Origin: an uncultured Pelagibacteraceae bacterium
GTDB lineage: Bacteria; Pseudomonadota; Alphaproteobacteria; Pelagibacterales; Pelagibacteraceae
DNA length: 58,744 bases
Reading direction: 5' to 3'
Assembly (NCBI GenBank): GCA_902517175.1
Contig: CABYBM010000003.1
Span: 1 to 58,744, forward strand
Part shown: positions 1 to 9,123 of the stretch, piece by piece
Position numbering within the stretch: the stretch's first letter is position 1
How the letters are laid out: each line of letters starts with the position of its first letter
Notes under the pieces: generated by a model
The model's input: only the letters and a program-made list of their open reading frames with translations
What the model was told of the DNA's origin: nothing
Database searches by the model: none
Made by a program: the position numbers and the translations under genes

Positions 1-1271
1 TTTAATCTTTCATGGTTTGGAATTTGTTGATACTTTTTAATATAATCTTTAAACCCATTTACCTCTAACATATTTCCTTTAGCATCTCTTATCTCAGTTA
101 TGCCATCAGTAAAAATATACATTGAGCTGTTTGAGAAATTAATTTTAGTTTCTTTGAATTTAAACTTAGGAGCAATGCCTAAAGGAGGTCCTGCTTCTTC
201 AAAATTAGAAAAGTTTCCATCTTTAGAATAAATTAAAGGAGGTTCGTGACCAGCGTTTGCTAAAGTTAATTCTTTTTTGTTGCTATCATAAATTCCAACG
301 AGCATTGTTACAAACATTCCTCTTGAAGTAGTTTCACAGATCTCTGTATTTAAAATATCTAAAAGACTTGCTGCAGAAAAATTTGTTTTACTTAAGCATC
401 TATAAAGACTAGATGCTTTTGACATTAGTAATGAAGATTTAATTCCTTTACCTGATACATCTGCAACTCCAAATCCATAAACTCCATTAGATAATTCTGA
501 AAAATTATAAAAATCTCCAGAAACAACTTTTGCAGGAATATTAATTCCAGCGATGGGAAAATTTTCTTTAATGTTTTGTGATAGTAATGTTTTTTGAATC
601 TCACCAACAATTTCTATTTCTTTTTCTATTCTATTTTTAATAATCAATTCTTTTGCCATCTTGGCATTTCTAATCGCTAATGCAGCTGGTCCAGATAAAG
701 TCTCTAAAAGTTTTCTGTCACTTTCTTCAAAAAGCTTATTGTCTGTCTTTTTATTTAGACAGTGAATGACACCAATACATTCATCTGAAACGATTAATGG
801 TGAACATAAAACAGAATAAGTTGTAAAATTAGTTTTATTATCTAAGTCAAAATAAAATTCAGCAATTTCTCTTACATCTTTTCTAACATCACCAACCCTA
901 ATACATTTTTTTATAAGTGCTGCTTTTCCCATCACTCCTTGTGTGATTGGTATTTCAAAATCTTCTAAATATGCTTGGTGTTTTGATGCAATACATTGAA
1001 AAGTTTGCTTATCATCATCAATTAAAAAAATGTTAGCTGCTTGAGCATTAATTCTTTTTATGATTAATTCTAATGAAGTTTGTAATGTTTCTTTTAAATC
1101 AAGAGTTTTTGCAAACTCCTGGCTCATTTTTGTAACTAATTCTAAATCTTTAACACTTGTATTATCAACTTTGATTGTTTCTTTTTTTTTAGTACCAAAA
1201 AACATGTTATTTATAAATTGATATTCATTAAATTTTTGATAGTTTTGAGAGTGATGGAACTCATTATTCAT
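1..1271 (-). CDS. GAF-domain SpoIIE/RsbU-type PP2C serine phosphatase (partial, C-terminal end outside window)
   Basis: The frame reads open from ATG at 1271 to the left window edge, giving 423 residues without a stop. Residues about 45-195 look like a GAF sensor domain (a stretch with GVMGKAA and SVLCSPLIVSDE). The rest is a SpoIIE-type PP2C phosphatase: VVSGDFYNF near 249 and GVADVSGKGIKSS near 266 carry metal-binding aspartates, and IFTDGITEIRD near 385 is the C-terminal metal motif. Such proteins dephosphorylate anti-sigma antagonists or similar partners; no STAS-domain partner or anti-sigma kinase is visible here. It is divergent from pilD, 99 bases away. The family is clear, the target unknown. 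No transmembrane segment is seen, so it is probably cytosolic. Confidence 0.88.
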   Translation of the reverse strand, partial: MNNEFHHSQNYQKFNEYQFINNMFFGTKKKETIKVDNTSVKDLELVTKMSQEFAKTLDLKETLQTSLELIIKRINAQAANIFLIDDDKQTFQCIASKHQAYLEDFEIPITQGVMGKAALIKKCIRVGDVRKDVREIAEFYFDLDNKTNFTTYSVLCSPLIVSDECIGVIHCLNKKTDNKLFEESDRKLLETLSGPAALAIRNAKMAKELIIKNRIEKEIEIVGEIQKTLLSQNIKENFPIAGINIPAKVVSGDFYNFSELSNGVYGFGVADVSGKGIKSSLLMSKASSLYRCLSKTNFSAASLLDILNTEICETTSRGMFVTMLVGIYDSNKKELTLANAGHEPPLIYSKDGNFSNFEEAGPPLGIAPKFKFKETKINFSNSSMYIFTDGITEIRDAKGNMLEVNGFKDYIKKYQQIPNHERL

Positions 1272-1370
1272 AGTCCTAACTTCTATTTGCACCTTACAGA
1301 CGCAATTATGTTCGTACAATATTGCCTTGATGGCATCATAGAATTGTCCTCGAAAATTAAATTATAAGTT

Positions 1371-2135
1371 GTGTTATACCTTATAACATTTATTTTTGGA
1401 AGTATATGGGGTAGCTTTAGTAACGTATGTATTCATAGAATTCCTGAAAATATAAGTGTTGTCACAGGAAGATCTCACTGTCCAACTTGTAAAGCTCAAA
1501 TTAAATGGCACAACAACATTCCAATATTTTCTTATGTCCTTTTAAAAGCAAAATGCAGAGACTGTTCAGCTAAAATTGATAGTAGATACTTTATAGTAGA
1601 ATTAACATCGGCAATAAACTTTACAGTGATTTTTTATTTCTTTGGGATTTCGTTAACCACCCTTCTGTTTTTTATTTTAAGTATCTGTTTTGTGATTATT
1701 TTTTTTATTGATTTAAAACATTTTATTATTCCAAATGAGTTGACATACCCTTTGATGATAATAGGTTTATTAAAATCATTTGATCCAAATTTAAACACAA
1801 GCCTATTTCCAAATTTAGTTAACTCTTTAATAGGCGGTTTGTTTGGTTACGTAATCATTTGGTTAATAATTTCTATTTATAAAAAATTAAGAAACAAGGA
1901 AGGAATGGGCTTAGGGGATGCGAAGTTGCTGTCTGCAATTGGTTTTTGGTTTGGATGGGCTTCAATTCCTTTTATAATATTTTTTTCATCAGTCATTGCA
2001 CTTTTGAGTGTAGTACCAGATATAATTAAAAATAAAAAAAATCTTTCGTCTCAAATACCTTTTGGACCTCATATAATAATTGGATGCTTGATGTTCCTTG
2101 TATTCAATGAACAGATAAAGTTATATTTAAATTAA
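1371..2135 (+). CDS. pilD: Type IV prepilin leader peptidase/N-methyltransferase PilD
   Basis: A 254-residue polytopic membrane protein of the A24 aspartic peptidase family that cleaves prepilins after the glycine of the leader and N-methylates the new N-terminus. The zinc-type tetracysteine of the methylase part is present (C37-x2-C40 and C62-x2-C65). Catalytic aspartates are D114 in FFIDLKHFIIP and D183 in the GMGLGD motif. About eight hydrophobic segments are visible. The start is GTG at 1371, chosen because the conserved GSFSNVCIHRIP segment follows directly. Its substrates are likely the prepilins coded at 8350-11554 on the other strand. It is followed after 15 bases by a second plus-strand gene. 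Confidence 0.95.
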   Translation: MLYLITFIFGSIWGSFSNVCIHRIPENISVVTGRSHCPTCKAQIKWHNNIPIFSYVLLKAKCRDCSAKIDSRYFIVELTSAINFTVIFYFFGISLTTLLFFILSICFVIIFFIDLKHFIIPNELTYPLMIIGLLKSFDPNLNTSLFPNLVNSLIGGLFGYVIIWLIISIYKKLRNKEGMGLGDAKLLSAIGFWFGWASIPFIIFFSSVIALLSVVPDIIKNKKNLSSQIPFGPHIIIGCLMFLVFNEQIKLYLN

Positions 2136-2150
2136 CATAGATCAGTATAT

Positions 2151-2864
2151 ATGAAAAAGTTTCTTTCAATAATATTAATATTTACTTTACCTTTTTATAT
2201 ATTGGTTGAATTTATAGGAGACAGATTAATTAAAAATATATTAGAAGATAATATTTCAAGTTCATTAAATAGAAAAGTATTGATAAAAAAATTAAATATT
2301 GACTATTTGAGTGGTGAAGCTCAAGCCGAGAACATTAAGCTTCTTAATAAAAAATTTGATGGTTCTTTAGTAGAAATAGAATTTGTCAAAGTAAACTTAA
2401 ATGCATTTTCAATTTTTTCTAATGATATTTTGATTAATGATGTGCAATTAGAGAATATAAATTTAAATTACTATTTTAAATTTACTGACAGAATTACTTC
2501 AGATAACTTAAGAAATCTTCAGCAAGATTTGGAATTTAAAAATACCAACTCCCAATCTAGCAAATACTTTAATATAAATAATCTGGACGCAAAAAATATT
2601 ACTTTGGCTGTATTATCTTCTGATTTTGACTTTGAAAAAACTTTTTCAATTAGTGATATGAATTTTAAAAATATTGGTAATACGAAAGATAGTAAAAACT
2701 ACAAAGATATTTTAAAAAAGGTATTTAAAGACATGGTAGTTGATCTAAGAGAAAAAATTATAAGCAATAATTTACTAGATACTCTTGAAAACTTAAATAT
2801 CGAGGAAATTGAAAATAAAGTTAAAGACAAACTAAAAAATAAGCTTAAAAGTTTGATTAATTAA
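2151..2864 (+). CDS. Membrane-anchored AsmA/DUF748-like protein, function unknown
   Basis: A 237-residue protein with one N-terminal hydrophobic segment (residues 3-19), then a domain resembling the start of AsmA/DUF748 proteins: an amphipathic stretch (LIKNILEDNISSSLNRKV), then a region about 45-75 with the usual sGeaqaenIkL pattern followed by a strand-rich segment. AsmA-like proteins act in envelope lipid transport and are usually much longer, so this would be a minimal N-terminal-only version. The C-terminus (170-237) is highly charged and helical. It lies between pilD and a small membrane protein; a role in pili is not shown. The assignment rests on pattern only and is tentative. Confidence 0.6.
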   Translation: MKKFLSIILIFTLPFYILVEFIGDRLIKNILEDNISSSLNRKVLIKKLNIDYLSGEAQAENIKLLNKKFDGSLVEIEFVKVNLNAFSIFSNDILINDVQLENINLNYYFKFTDRITSDNLRNLQQDLEFKNTNSQSSKYFNINNLDAKNITLAVLSSDFDFEKTFSISDMNFKNIGNTKDSKNYKDILKKVFKDMVVDLREKIISNNLLDTLENLNIEEIENKVKDKLKNKLKSLIN

Positions 2865-3101
2865 ATGAATACCTTTTTATTTATCAATATAGTTATTGCA
2901 GCTTTAAACATATTTATTTTAGTGTATGCATATTCTTTAAATTTTTTCCCAATTAAGTGGAGAAAAAAAGTTAAACAAGAAACAATTGTTGGTTTAGCAA
3001 TTATATTTATTACGATGCTTAATATGTTTGTGTGGATAATTTATTTTTATTATAAATTATTTAAACCTCTTAAAATTATTGAAGGACTAATTTTAGCTTA
3101 A
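2865..3101 (+). CDS. Small two-helix membrane protein, unknown
   Basis: This 78-residue frame has its ATG directly after the stop of the preceding gene, suggesting translational coupling. Two hydrophobic segments (about residues 3-27 and 41-64) flank a basic loop (KWRKKVKQE), so it is likely an inner-membrane hairpin protein. I recognise no family. Its stop abuts, with no spacer, the stop of the convergent pilY1. Codon use and composition are like the neighbours, so I consider it a real gene, though unproven. Confidence 0.6.
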   Translation: MNTFLFINIVIAALNIFILVYAYSLNFFPIKWRKKVKQETIVGLAIIFITMLNMFVWIIYFYYKLFKPLKIIEGLILA

Positions 3102-6100
3102 TTAATAGCCGGTATCTCTCCAGCCGCCTTTATTAGATAAAACTTCACCAGCCACTGCTAATATTGAGTATAATGTATCAGGATTTTCGCTAGGTCCTGC
3201 GACGTTTGCATAAAGTTTGTCTCCAAATATTACTAATTCAGATAAAACCCCTTTTCTAACAAATGTACAATTACTTCCATTTGCAGATGCACCTTTAACA
3301 AGTTTATGTGAATTATTAGTTCCACACTCGTCATCTGCTACGCAAATATATGCATTACCAATATTACACCTGTTTACTCCTGGCGGTGGCTCATAAACTG
3401 GAAAATATACTTGTCCTTTAAATAAAGTTGGTGGAGCAGATGCTTTTCGATGAGTATTGTTATCACCTTGTGTATCTAAATGAATTACCCAAGCACTTTC
3501 TGCATTTGGACAAAGTGATCCATCAGTGTCCCCTGTAACATCTGAACAAACAGTTGCATCATCTATCGACTTAGCATTATTAGCTCCCTGATGAGCAAGA
3601 GTAGTAAAATCTGGATTAGTGAATGAAGGAATAGTAACTCCATTTAGATGTTTAAAATATGGGAAATCAAAATCTCTAACACCATATAAAATATTATCCA
3701 TATTACGGTCCATGGCACCTAAAGAATTAAAGTCTCCCGTACCACCAAACAACCAAAAATCTTTTGTTGTCACTCCTATACCTGCATCCATTGAGAAAAA
3801 AGTGTAACGTTGATTAGTAGTATTGGCATTTAATCTAAACAAAGTTGTTTGATCAAATAACTTAGCATCGTTTTCTGTAGAGTCTGTTAAATTTATTTTA
3901 GTAATTTTTCCTTCTCTATCGTTAATATAAACCATTGCTCCACGCCAAGGAATTCCAAATGCAGTATCTGGAGTAATCACAAGTGGAGAGGTTGGAACTG
4001 CATTATTAATATCGCTACCGTTAGGTGTTGCGATCACATCATTTCCAATTACTACACCGTCTGGTGAAGTATCAACAATTGTAATTGGCCCGCCGTTTTG
4101 GTCTCCCCCATAGATTTTTCCTGGTTCCTCCAAATTGTCTAATTCAACCATAAATAAAGCAGAGCCCGCACATAAGTTATTATTAGCCATTCCAGCACCC
4201 ATAATAGCAACATATTTATCATTTGCTGGATCACTTCTTTCACTTTCAATGTCAGATGGTAATTTTACAATTCTAGGTGTTGACCAAGTTTCTCCTAATT
4301 TACTATAGTCAAAGTAAGGATCTATTCCTGTCGCTACTGTACAAGAGGTTTGAATAAAAATATTATTTGTTAATCTTGTTTCATTATCACTGATACCTCC
4401 TGGATTATTAATTTTGTCTTCTGGGAAAGTAATTACAAATTGACCATTAACCATTTTTGCATCTGAAAACGCGACAGGTTTAAATTCACCTTCAACCAAT
4501 TCTGTAACATTTAATTTATTTGGATCTATTGAGACGTTATCTGGTGTGTCAAAGAAAATATCATTAAAAGTAAATGTTTTTCCTACATAACAAGATGCAG
4601 TACCATCAGTCCTAAAATTATTAGTTGCATCTTCATTTGATTGACAAGCAGCTATTGCATCTTGTTGAGTAGTTACTCCAGAATCAAGTCCACCATCAGT
4701 ATTAATGGCAGAATCTAAATTATCCTGCGCCTTTTCTGCTTCCTCTGAAAGGCTTAAGGAAGCTGAACTTGAGTAATATTCTTCTGATCTAACTTCTCCT
4801 TCATAATCCATAATATATACAACATTGTTAATATAATCATTGTATACAGAGAACATATGTAACGGTCCTAAACCATCTTTTACTATTGGTTCAGTTACAT
4901 CTAAAACTGAAAAACCTGATCCACCACGACCAAATGGTTGAAATAATATCGTATGCCAACTAGCTGAGCTTTCAGGTTCCCCTTCAGGAGTTAAACCTTT
5001 CATAAACACGTCGTGAACAATTGGGGAGCCATCTACTCCAAATATTGCGTTACTACCTCCTTGATACCCATCAACTTTGCCATCAAGGTTAGCATTTATT
5101 AATGTGGGTAATTTTCCAACTAAGAATGGTGGAAGGAACGCCCATTCTTCATCACCAGTTTCTGCATTAAATGCATGAAGTAATCCACTGTTAGAACCTG
5201 CATACAAAACATTTCTTCTATTTTCATGTTGATTTCTAAAGGCTTGGTAATTATTTATAGTTCTAAAGTATGCTTCCTGATTGTTATCAGTAAATTGAGT
5301 ATTTCCATCTGGTGCCCCAATTTCAATTAGTTGAGAATGATATATATCCCCTAACACATGTTCTCTTAACTCTGTTGTGTCACAATTTCCATTATAATCA
5401 AAAAAATCTTGACCAGCTAAAAAACGCAGAAGTCCATCACGTTCATCATCTGTGGTATCATTCCCACCACAATAAGAGGATGAAGTATGGTAATTTGAAA
5501 GTTCAAATCCTAATCTTGTCATCTCCCCTTCTAATAAATGTGCAGTAGTGTCACTAACATTATCCCAATTACCGATATAATCGAAAGATGGATCTGAAAG
5601 TGGTGTCCAAATATTTCTAAGATCACTTATGCTTGGATCAGCTGCTCCTCCTGAAGATTGAGATCTCACTTGAACTGCCGCATCCCAATTTCCTGGCGCA
5701 TCTGCATCATGCTCAACTGTTCCGTCAGCATTTAATGTTTTTCTTAAAATAGTTCCTTTCCACTCACCAAATTGTTCATAAGCGAATTGTGCTTGGTATA
5801 ATGAGCCACCCTCCTGAACAGTTGCTGTAATTGAAGGTGCAGTAAATGCTAAACGCTCAGCTAAAATTTGTCTAATCTTTTGTTGAAGTTCTGTTTTAAG
5901 TGCTTGAGGAGTTCTTGCAACAATAGTTGGTTCACAATCTTCACCGCCAGCATTGTCACATGAACCATGAACAGCTAATGCATCAAAATATGCCATACCT
6001 CTTGCATCAATTCCATCTCCATAAGCAACCATTAAAGTTTTAACACCTAATTCATTTCTTAATCTAGTAATTCTAGGGGCAGCTTGTCCTCTAAATTGGT

Positions 6101-7754
6101 CTAGAACTCCCGTACCACCTGTAAATTTTCCATCCCCAATGACTATTACGAAATTTAATTGACAATCAGAATTTGGATCATGCGGCGAAACTGGGCCAAA
6201 AAAATAATCATGAGCCATTTGGGACCAAGCATTAGCATCTGTTTTTCCATCAATAGTTATCGTTGAAAGATATGGGATTATTTTTGCTGCACCTTCAGGG
6301 CTGATTCCAACCTGAAAACAAGAATCTTTGTCACAAATTCTGCTTCTACCATCTGGATGATTACCTTGCCATCCACCATAATATGGAGCCCCACCATTCC
6401 AATGACCAAAACCAAAATTTGCACCACTTGTCAAAGAGGTATCAGTAAGAATTGCTGTTATTGCTTTTTGTGCACCTTGTAACCTTGATAGTTTTGGGCC
6501 TCCATATTGTATTTGCCATGCACTATCTCTTCCTGCAGCAGTGAAACTGGCTTCTGTTAGCTCATCAACATAACCATTATGACTAAAAATAAGTCTTCCA
6601 TTTGAAACCTGTAAGCCAGTTATATCATCACTAATTCTAATATCATCAGCATCTAAATTACCTGCAGATGCCGAATTTGATAATCCACTACTTGTTCCAG
6701 CGGATGCAGTGATTCTGCAAGTGGTATTTGAAGTCCATTCTACTCTGTGAATTCTTCTCTTACCCTTATGACCTCCAACATAAAACACATTGTCAGAGCT
6801 GCTTGAAAAATCCCAACGAGCGAAATAACCAATGCTACTTCCGTGACCCCTGCAATATCTAAAATTTGAATCTCTGCCATCATCTATTACTGGTATTCCA
6901 TCAAAATCTAAAGTATTATAACCATATAAATGACCATTAGCAGAAATATAAATTTTAGTGGCGTCACTGCTTAACCTAATCGTCCATCCATTATATAATC
7001 TTCCATATGCATCACTTCTCCCTTTACCTCTGCCAGCCACTTGAAAACATGTACCATCAGTAATATTACAGCTTAATTGGTAGGCACCTTTTTTCACCCC
7101 TCCCTTACCAAATGCTGCTAAAATAAGATCTCCACTTGAATCTGTAGCGGTGTCATAACCTAATATTTGACTAGAGTTAGTAGGAGTTATTGCAAGTCTA
7201 CATCTATATTGATTATCAAGAGCAATTATTGATGTCGACCCACTTTTATCGTATTGAGCGACAAATAATAAATTTTCATTAGAAATTGTTGTTCCGGCAA
7301 CACTAACACCGGTATGATATCTTACTTCGTGCATTCGAACAAATCTGCCAATATAGTGGTTAGTAGTCCTCGACCCATCTCTTATACGATGATCACAACG
7401 CTGATCAGTACTACTGTTAGACCACCATCTATCTCTTGTATAACTTCCCCCTAATTGATCTGTCCCTGTAATATTAAGTTTTGTACCTGCGCTATCAAAA
7501 AGTATCAACCCACCATCTTTACTATCAGTAGACGCTAAAACTCTATTGCCATTTCCATCGATGGCAAATGAGGATTGGTCAGGTATTGCATCTCCTATTT
7601 TATTTTTCATACTCTTGGAACTATCTAATAGAATTAAAATATTAGCTGGAACATCACCTTCACCAGATCCTGGTGGTAACGGTTTTGCATAAGTTAATTG
7701 ATTAAAGTTTAAAAGTAGAATTAAAAGAATAAAAATTTTAAATAATCTTTTCAT
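3102..7754 (-). CDS. pilY1: PilY1-like type IV pilus tip adhesin with split von Willebrand A domain
   Basis: A 1550-residue exported protein. Residues 1-23 form a signal peptide. A vWA MIDAS motif D44-S-S46-K-S48 opens the N-terminal domain, but the next vWA helix (RLQGAQKAITAIL) only comes at about 424, so roughly 370 residues are inserted. The insert has repeated short strands and paired cysteines, like a beta-propeller or sensor domain. The C-terminal third carries the PilY1 propeller signature: NVLYAGSNSGLLHAFNAETG, then a calcium-loop-like NANLDGKVD, then GVDGSPIVHDVF. PilY1 sits at the pilus tip, regulates retraction and binds surfaces. It is the last gene of the pil block, 3 bases after an unknown exported protein. 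Confidence 0.93.
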   Translation of the reverse strand: MKRLFKIFILLILLLNFNQLTYAKPLPPGSGEGDVPANILILLDSSKSMKNKIGDAIPDQSSFAIDGNGNRVLASTDSKDGGLILFDSAGTKLNITGTDQLGGSYTRDRWWSNSSTDQRCDHRIRDGSRTTNHYIGRFVRMHEVRYHTGVSVAGTTISNENLLFVAQYDKSGSTSIIALDNQYRCRLAITPTNSSQILGYDTATDSSGDLILAAFGKGGVKKGAYQLSCNITDGTCFQVAGRGKGRSDAYGRLYNGWTIRLSSDATKIYISANGHLYGYNTLDFDGIPVIDDGRDSNFRYCRGHGSSIGYFARWDFSSSSDNVFYVGGHKGKRRIHRVEWTSNTTCRITASAGTSSGLSNSASAGNLDADDIRISDDITGLQVSNGRLIFSHNGYVDELTEASFTAAGRDSAWQIQYGGPKLSRLQGAQKAITAILTDTSLTSGANFGFGHWNGGAPYYGGWQGNHPDGRSRICDKDSCFQVGISPEGAAKIIPYLSTITIDGKTDANAWSQMAHDYFFGPVSPHDPNSDCQLNFVIVIGDGKFTGGTGVLDQFRGQAAPRITRLRNELGVKTLMVAYGDGIDARGMAYFDALAVHGSCDNAGGEDCEPTIVARTPQALKTELQQKIRQILAERLAFTAPSITATVQEGGSLYQAQFAYEQFGEWKGTILRKTLNADGTVEHDADAPGNWDAAVQVRSQSSGGAADPSISDLRNIWTPLSDPSFDYIGNWDNVSDTTAHLLEGEMTRLGFELSNYHTSSSYCGGNDTTDDERDGLLRFLAGQDFFDYNGNCDTTELREHVLGDIYHSQLIEIGAPDGNTQFTDNNQEAYFRTINNYQAFRNQHENRRNVLYAGSNSGLLHAFNAETGDEEWAFLPPFLVGKLPTLINANLDGKVDGYQGGSNAIFGVDGSPIVHDVFMKGLTPEGEPESSASWHTILFQPFGRGGSGFSVLDVTEPIVKDGLGPLHMFSVYNDYINNVVYIMDYEGEVRSEEYYSSSASLSLSEEAEKAQDNLDSAINTDGGLDSGVTTQQDAIAACQSNEDATNNFRTDGTASCYVGKTFTFNDIFFDTPDNVSIDPNKLNVTELVEGEFKPVAFSDAKMVNGQFVITFPEDKINNPGGISDNETRLTNNIFIQTSCTVATGIDPYFDYSKLGETWSTPRIVKLPSDIESERSDPANDKYVAIMGAGMANNNLCAGSALFMVELDNLEEPGKIYGGDQNGGPITIVDTSPDGVVIGNDVIATPNGSDINNAVPTSPLVITPDTAFGIPWRGAMVYINDREGKITKINLTDSTENDAKLFDQTTLFRLNANTTNQRYTFFSMDAGIGVTTKDFWLFGGTGDFNSLGAMDRNMDNILYGVRDFDFPYFKHLNGVTIPSFTNPDFTTLAHQGANNAKSIDDATVCSDVTGDTDGSLCPNAESAWVIHLDTQGDNNTHRKASAPPTLFKGQVYFPVYEPPPGVNRCNIGNAYICVADDECGTNNSHKLVKGASANGSNCTFVRKGVLSELVIFGDKLYANVAGPSENPDTLYSILAVAGEVLSNKGGWRDTGY

Positions 7755-7757
7755 AAA

Positions 7758-8282
7758 TTAAAACATCTCTACTATATCTGGATCAGCTAATAGACTAAAA
7801 TAATCTTCTTTCGAAATAATTAGCTGTTCATAAATCCCATTAAAATCCTGTACTCGTCCATAAAGTACCATGTTAACTATAGTGGACATGTTAATAGCTC
7901 CAATCCATTCATCATTAATAACTTGATCAGTTGTATAACCTAAATTTGTTCTTGCAAAATTTAAAATTCTATTATCTTTGGCTTCACCTGGCATACCTGA
8001 AAGTTCTGTTCCAATAATTTTACCTTCTCTAATAAAAACTTTTATAAAAGTATTTTCTAATTGAGAATTTTTGCATAAGTTATTGCTTGCATACATTTTA
8101 GAATATGTGAAAATCTTAGTGTCATTATCATCTGAAGGCTCATCTAAATAGTCATATTTATCAATAATATTTGAAACTGGAGTGCCAATTTGTTCTTTTA
8201 AAAATTCACATGCAATAGCAAAATTTGGTAAGCTGAGATTTGCCAAAAACAATATTAAAATAGATTTTAAAAAAAATTTCAT
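7758..8282 (-). CDS. Exported protein of unknown function in the minor-pilin operon
   Basis: A 174-residue protein with an N-terminal signal sequence (hydrophobic residues 5-22) ending AIA before Cys25. The cleavage region also fits a loose lipobox (F-A-I-A-C), so it may be a lipoprotein; alternatively Cys25 and the cysteine near 70 may form a disulfide. The mature part is mixed alpha/beta with no family I recognise. It has no prepilin motif, so it is not a pilin. It sits between pilX and pilY1, 3 bases ahead of pilY1 and 67 bases after pilX, in the region where some species have extra pilus-tip or PilY2-like genes. A role with PilY1 is an inference from position only. Confidence 0.75.
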   Translation of the reverse strand: MKFFLKSILILFLANLSLPNFAIACEFLKEQIGTPVSNIIDKYDYLDEPSDDNDTKIFTYSKMYASNNLCKNSQLENTFIKVFIREGKIIGTELSGMPGEAKDNRILNFARTNLGYTTDQVINDEWIGAINMSTIVNMVLYGRVQDFNGIYEQLIISKEDYFSLLADPDIVEMF

Positions 8283-8349
8283 TTTATTTTTTTAACAAAA
8301 CAGTAAAAATTAATAAATATTAATATTTAAATATATCACCATTTTAGGT

Positions 8350-9123
8350 TTAGCCTGATAAAATTACTAATGTTTCTAAGGGTATTAAGATTTCAGGATC
8401 ATCTATATCATTAAGTGCTGTGCCTTTTGGCATGAAATATCCGCACCCATATAATTTGTATGCATTTCCCTGCTGTTGGGCATTAGTAGATGTTTTTTTT
8501 AAACTGGCACCAGCACCTTTAAAAGTTGATCTTCCAACATTGATGGCAAAAAATTCCCATCTGTATCTTTTCATATGATTAATTTCTTCATCAGAAGCAC
8601 TTTCAGCATTTAATATAGGTTCAATTAATTCTCCAAAATTCCAAAGTGTTTGATGAACGGCAACTAATGTATTGCCAGCATCATCTTTAAGTAGGTTTCT
8701 AAAGCTAGTAGAACAAGGAGTACTCAATACATTAGTTATGTTTGTCGGTATCCCTCTCCCATTTGGCCAAGGAGAGCTTCCATCTGTATGTCTTGCAAAA
8801 CCGCCATTACCAGATGCTAAAGTTTGTAATTGGGCAACATAATTATTGTGTGCTTCTAATTCTTGAGCAGTTGCACCAGCACCAGGAGGAGTTAATCCAC
8901 CTGGATCTACCCAGGGACCCATCATTTGATTAATTAAATATTTTTCAGCTTCAAGCAAAGCATGTTCGGCTACGTAAAATGTTTGTTGATATTCATCACT
9001 GGTATTATTGCTTTGATGGTCGCTAGAAGAAATTACAATCAAGCTCCCACCCATTAGAGACATCACCAGTAAAAGCACAAGTGATAAAATAAGAGTAAAA
9101 CCTTTTTGATTATTTTTATTCAT
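8350..9123 (-). CDS. pilX: PilX-like minor pilin
   Basis: A 257-residue prepilin-like protein. The leader MNKNNQKG is followed by a hydrophobic helix starting FTLILSLVLLLV, and then the PilX N-terminal pattern with a conserved helix (TFYVAEHALLEAEKYL, residues about 47-62). Position 5 of the predicted mature pilin is Leu, not the usual Glu; loss of Glu5 is characteristic of the GspK/PilX-type subunit that caps the filament. Four minor pilins plus PilY1 form the initiation complex of type IV pili. Its start overlaps the stop of pilW by one base (TAATG), so translation is probably coupled. Confidence 0.85.
   Translation of the reverse strand: MNKNNQKGFTLILSLVLLLVMSLMGGSLIVISSSDHQSNNTSDEYQQTFYVAEHALLEAEKYLINQMMGPWVDPGGLTPPGAGATAQELEAHNNYVAQLQTLASGNGGFARHTDGSSPWPNGRGIPTNITNVLSTPCSTSFRNLLKDDAGNTLVAVHQTLWNFGELIEPILNAESASDEEINHMKRYRWEFFAINVGRSTFKGAGASLKKTSTNAQQQGNAYKLYGCGYFMPKGTALNDIDDPEILIPLETLVILSG

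Noticed and set aside
5312-5548. Short plus-strand frames inside pilY1 (also at 3619-3807)
   Set aside because: Their composition (His/Leu/Gln-rich) is that of antisense of a coding region; no start signal or family.
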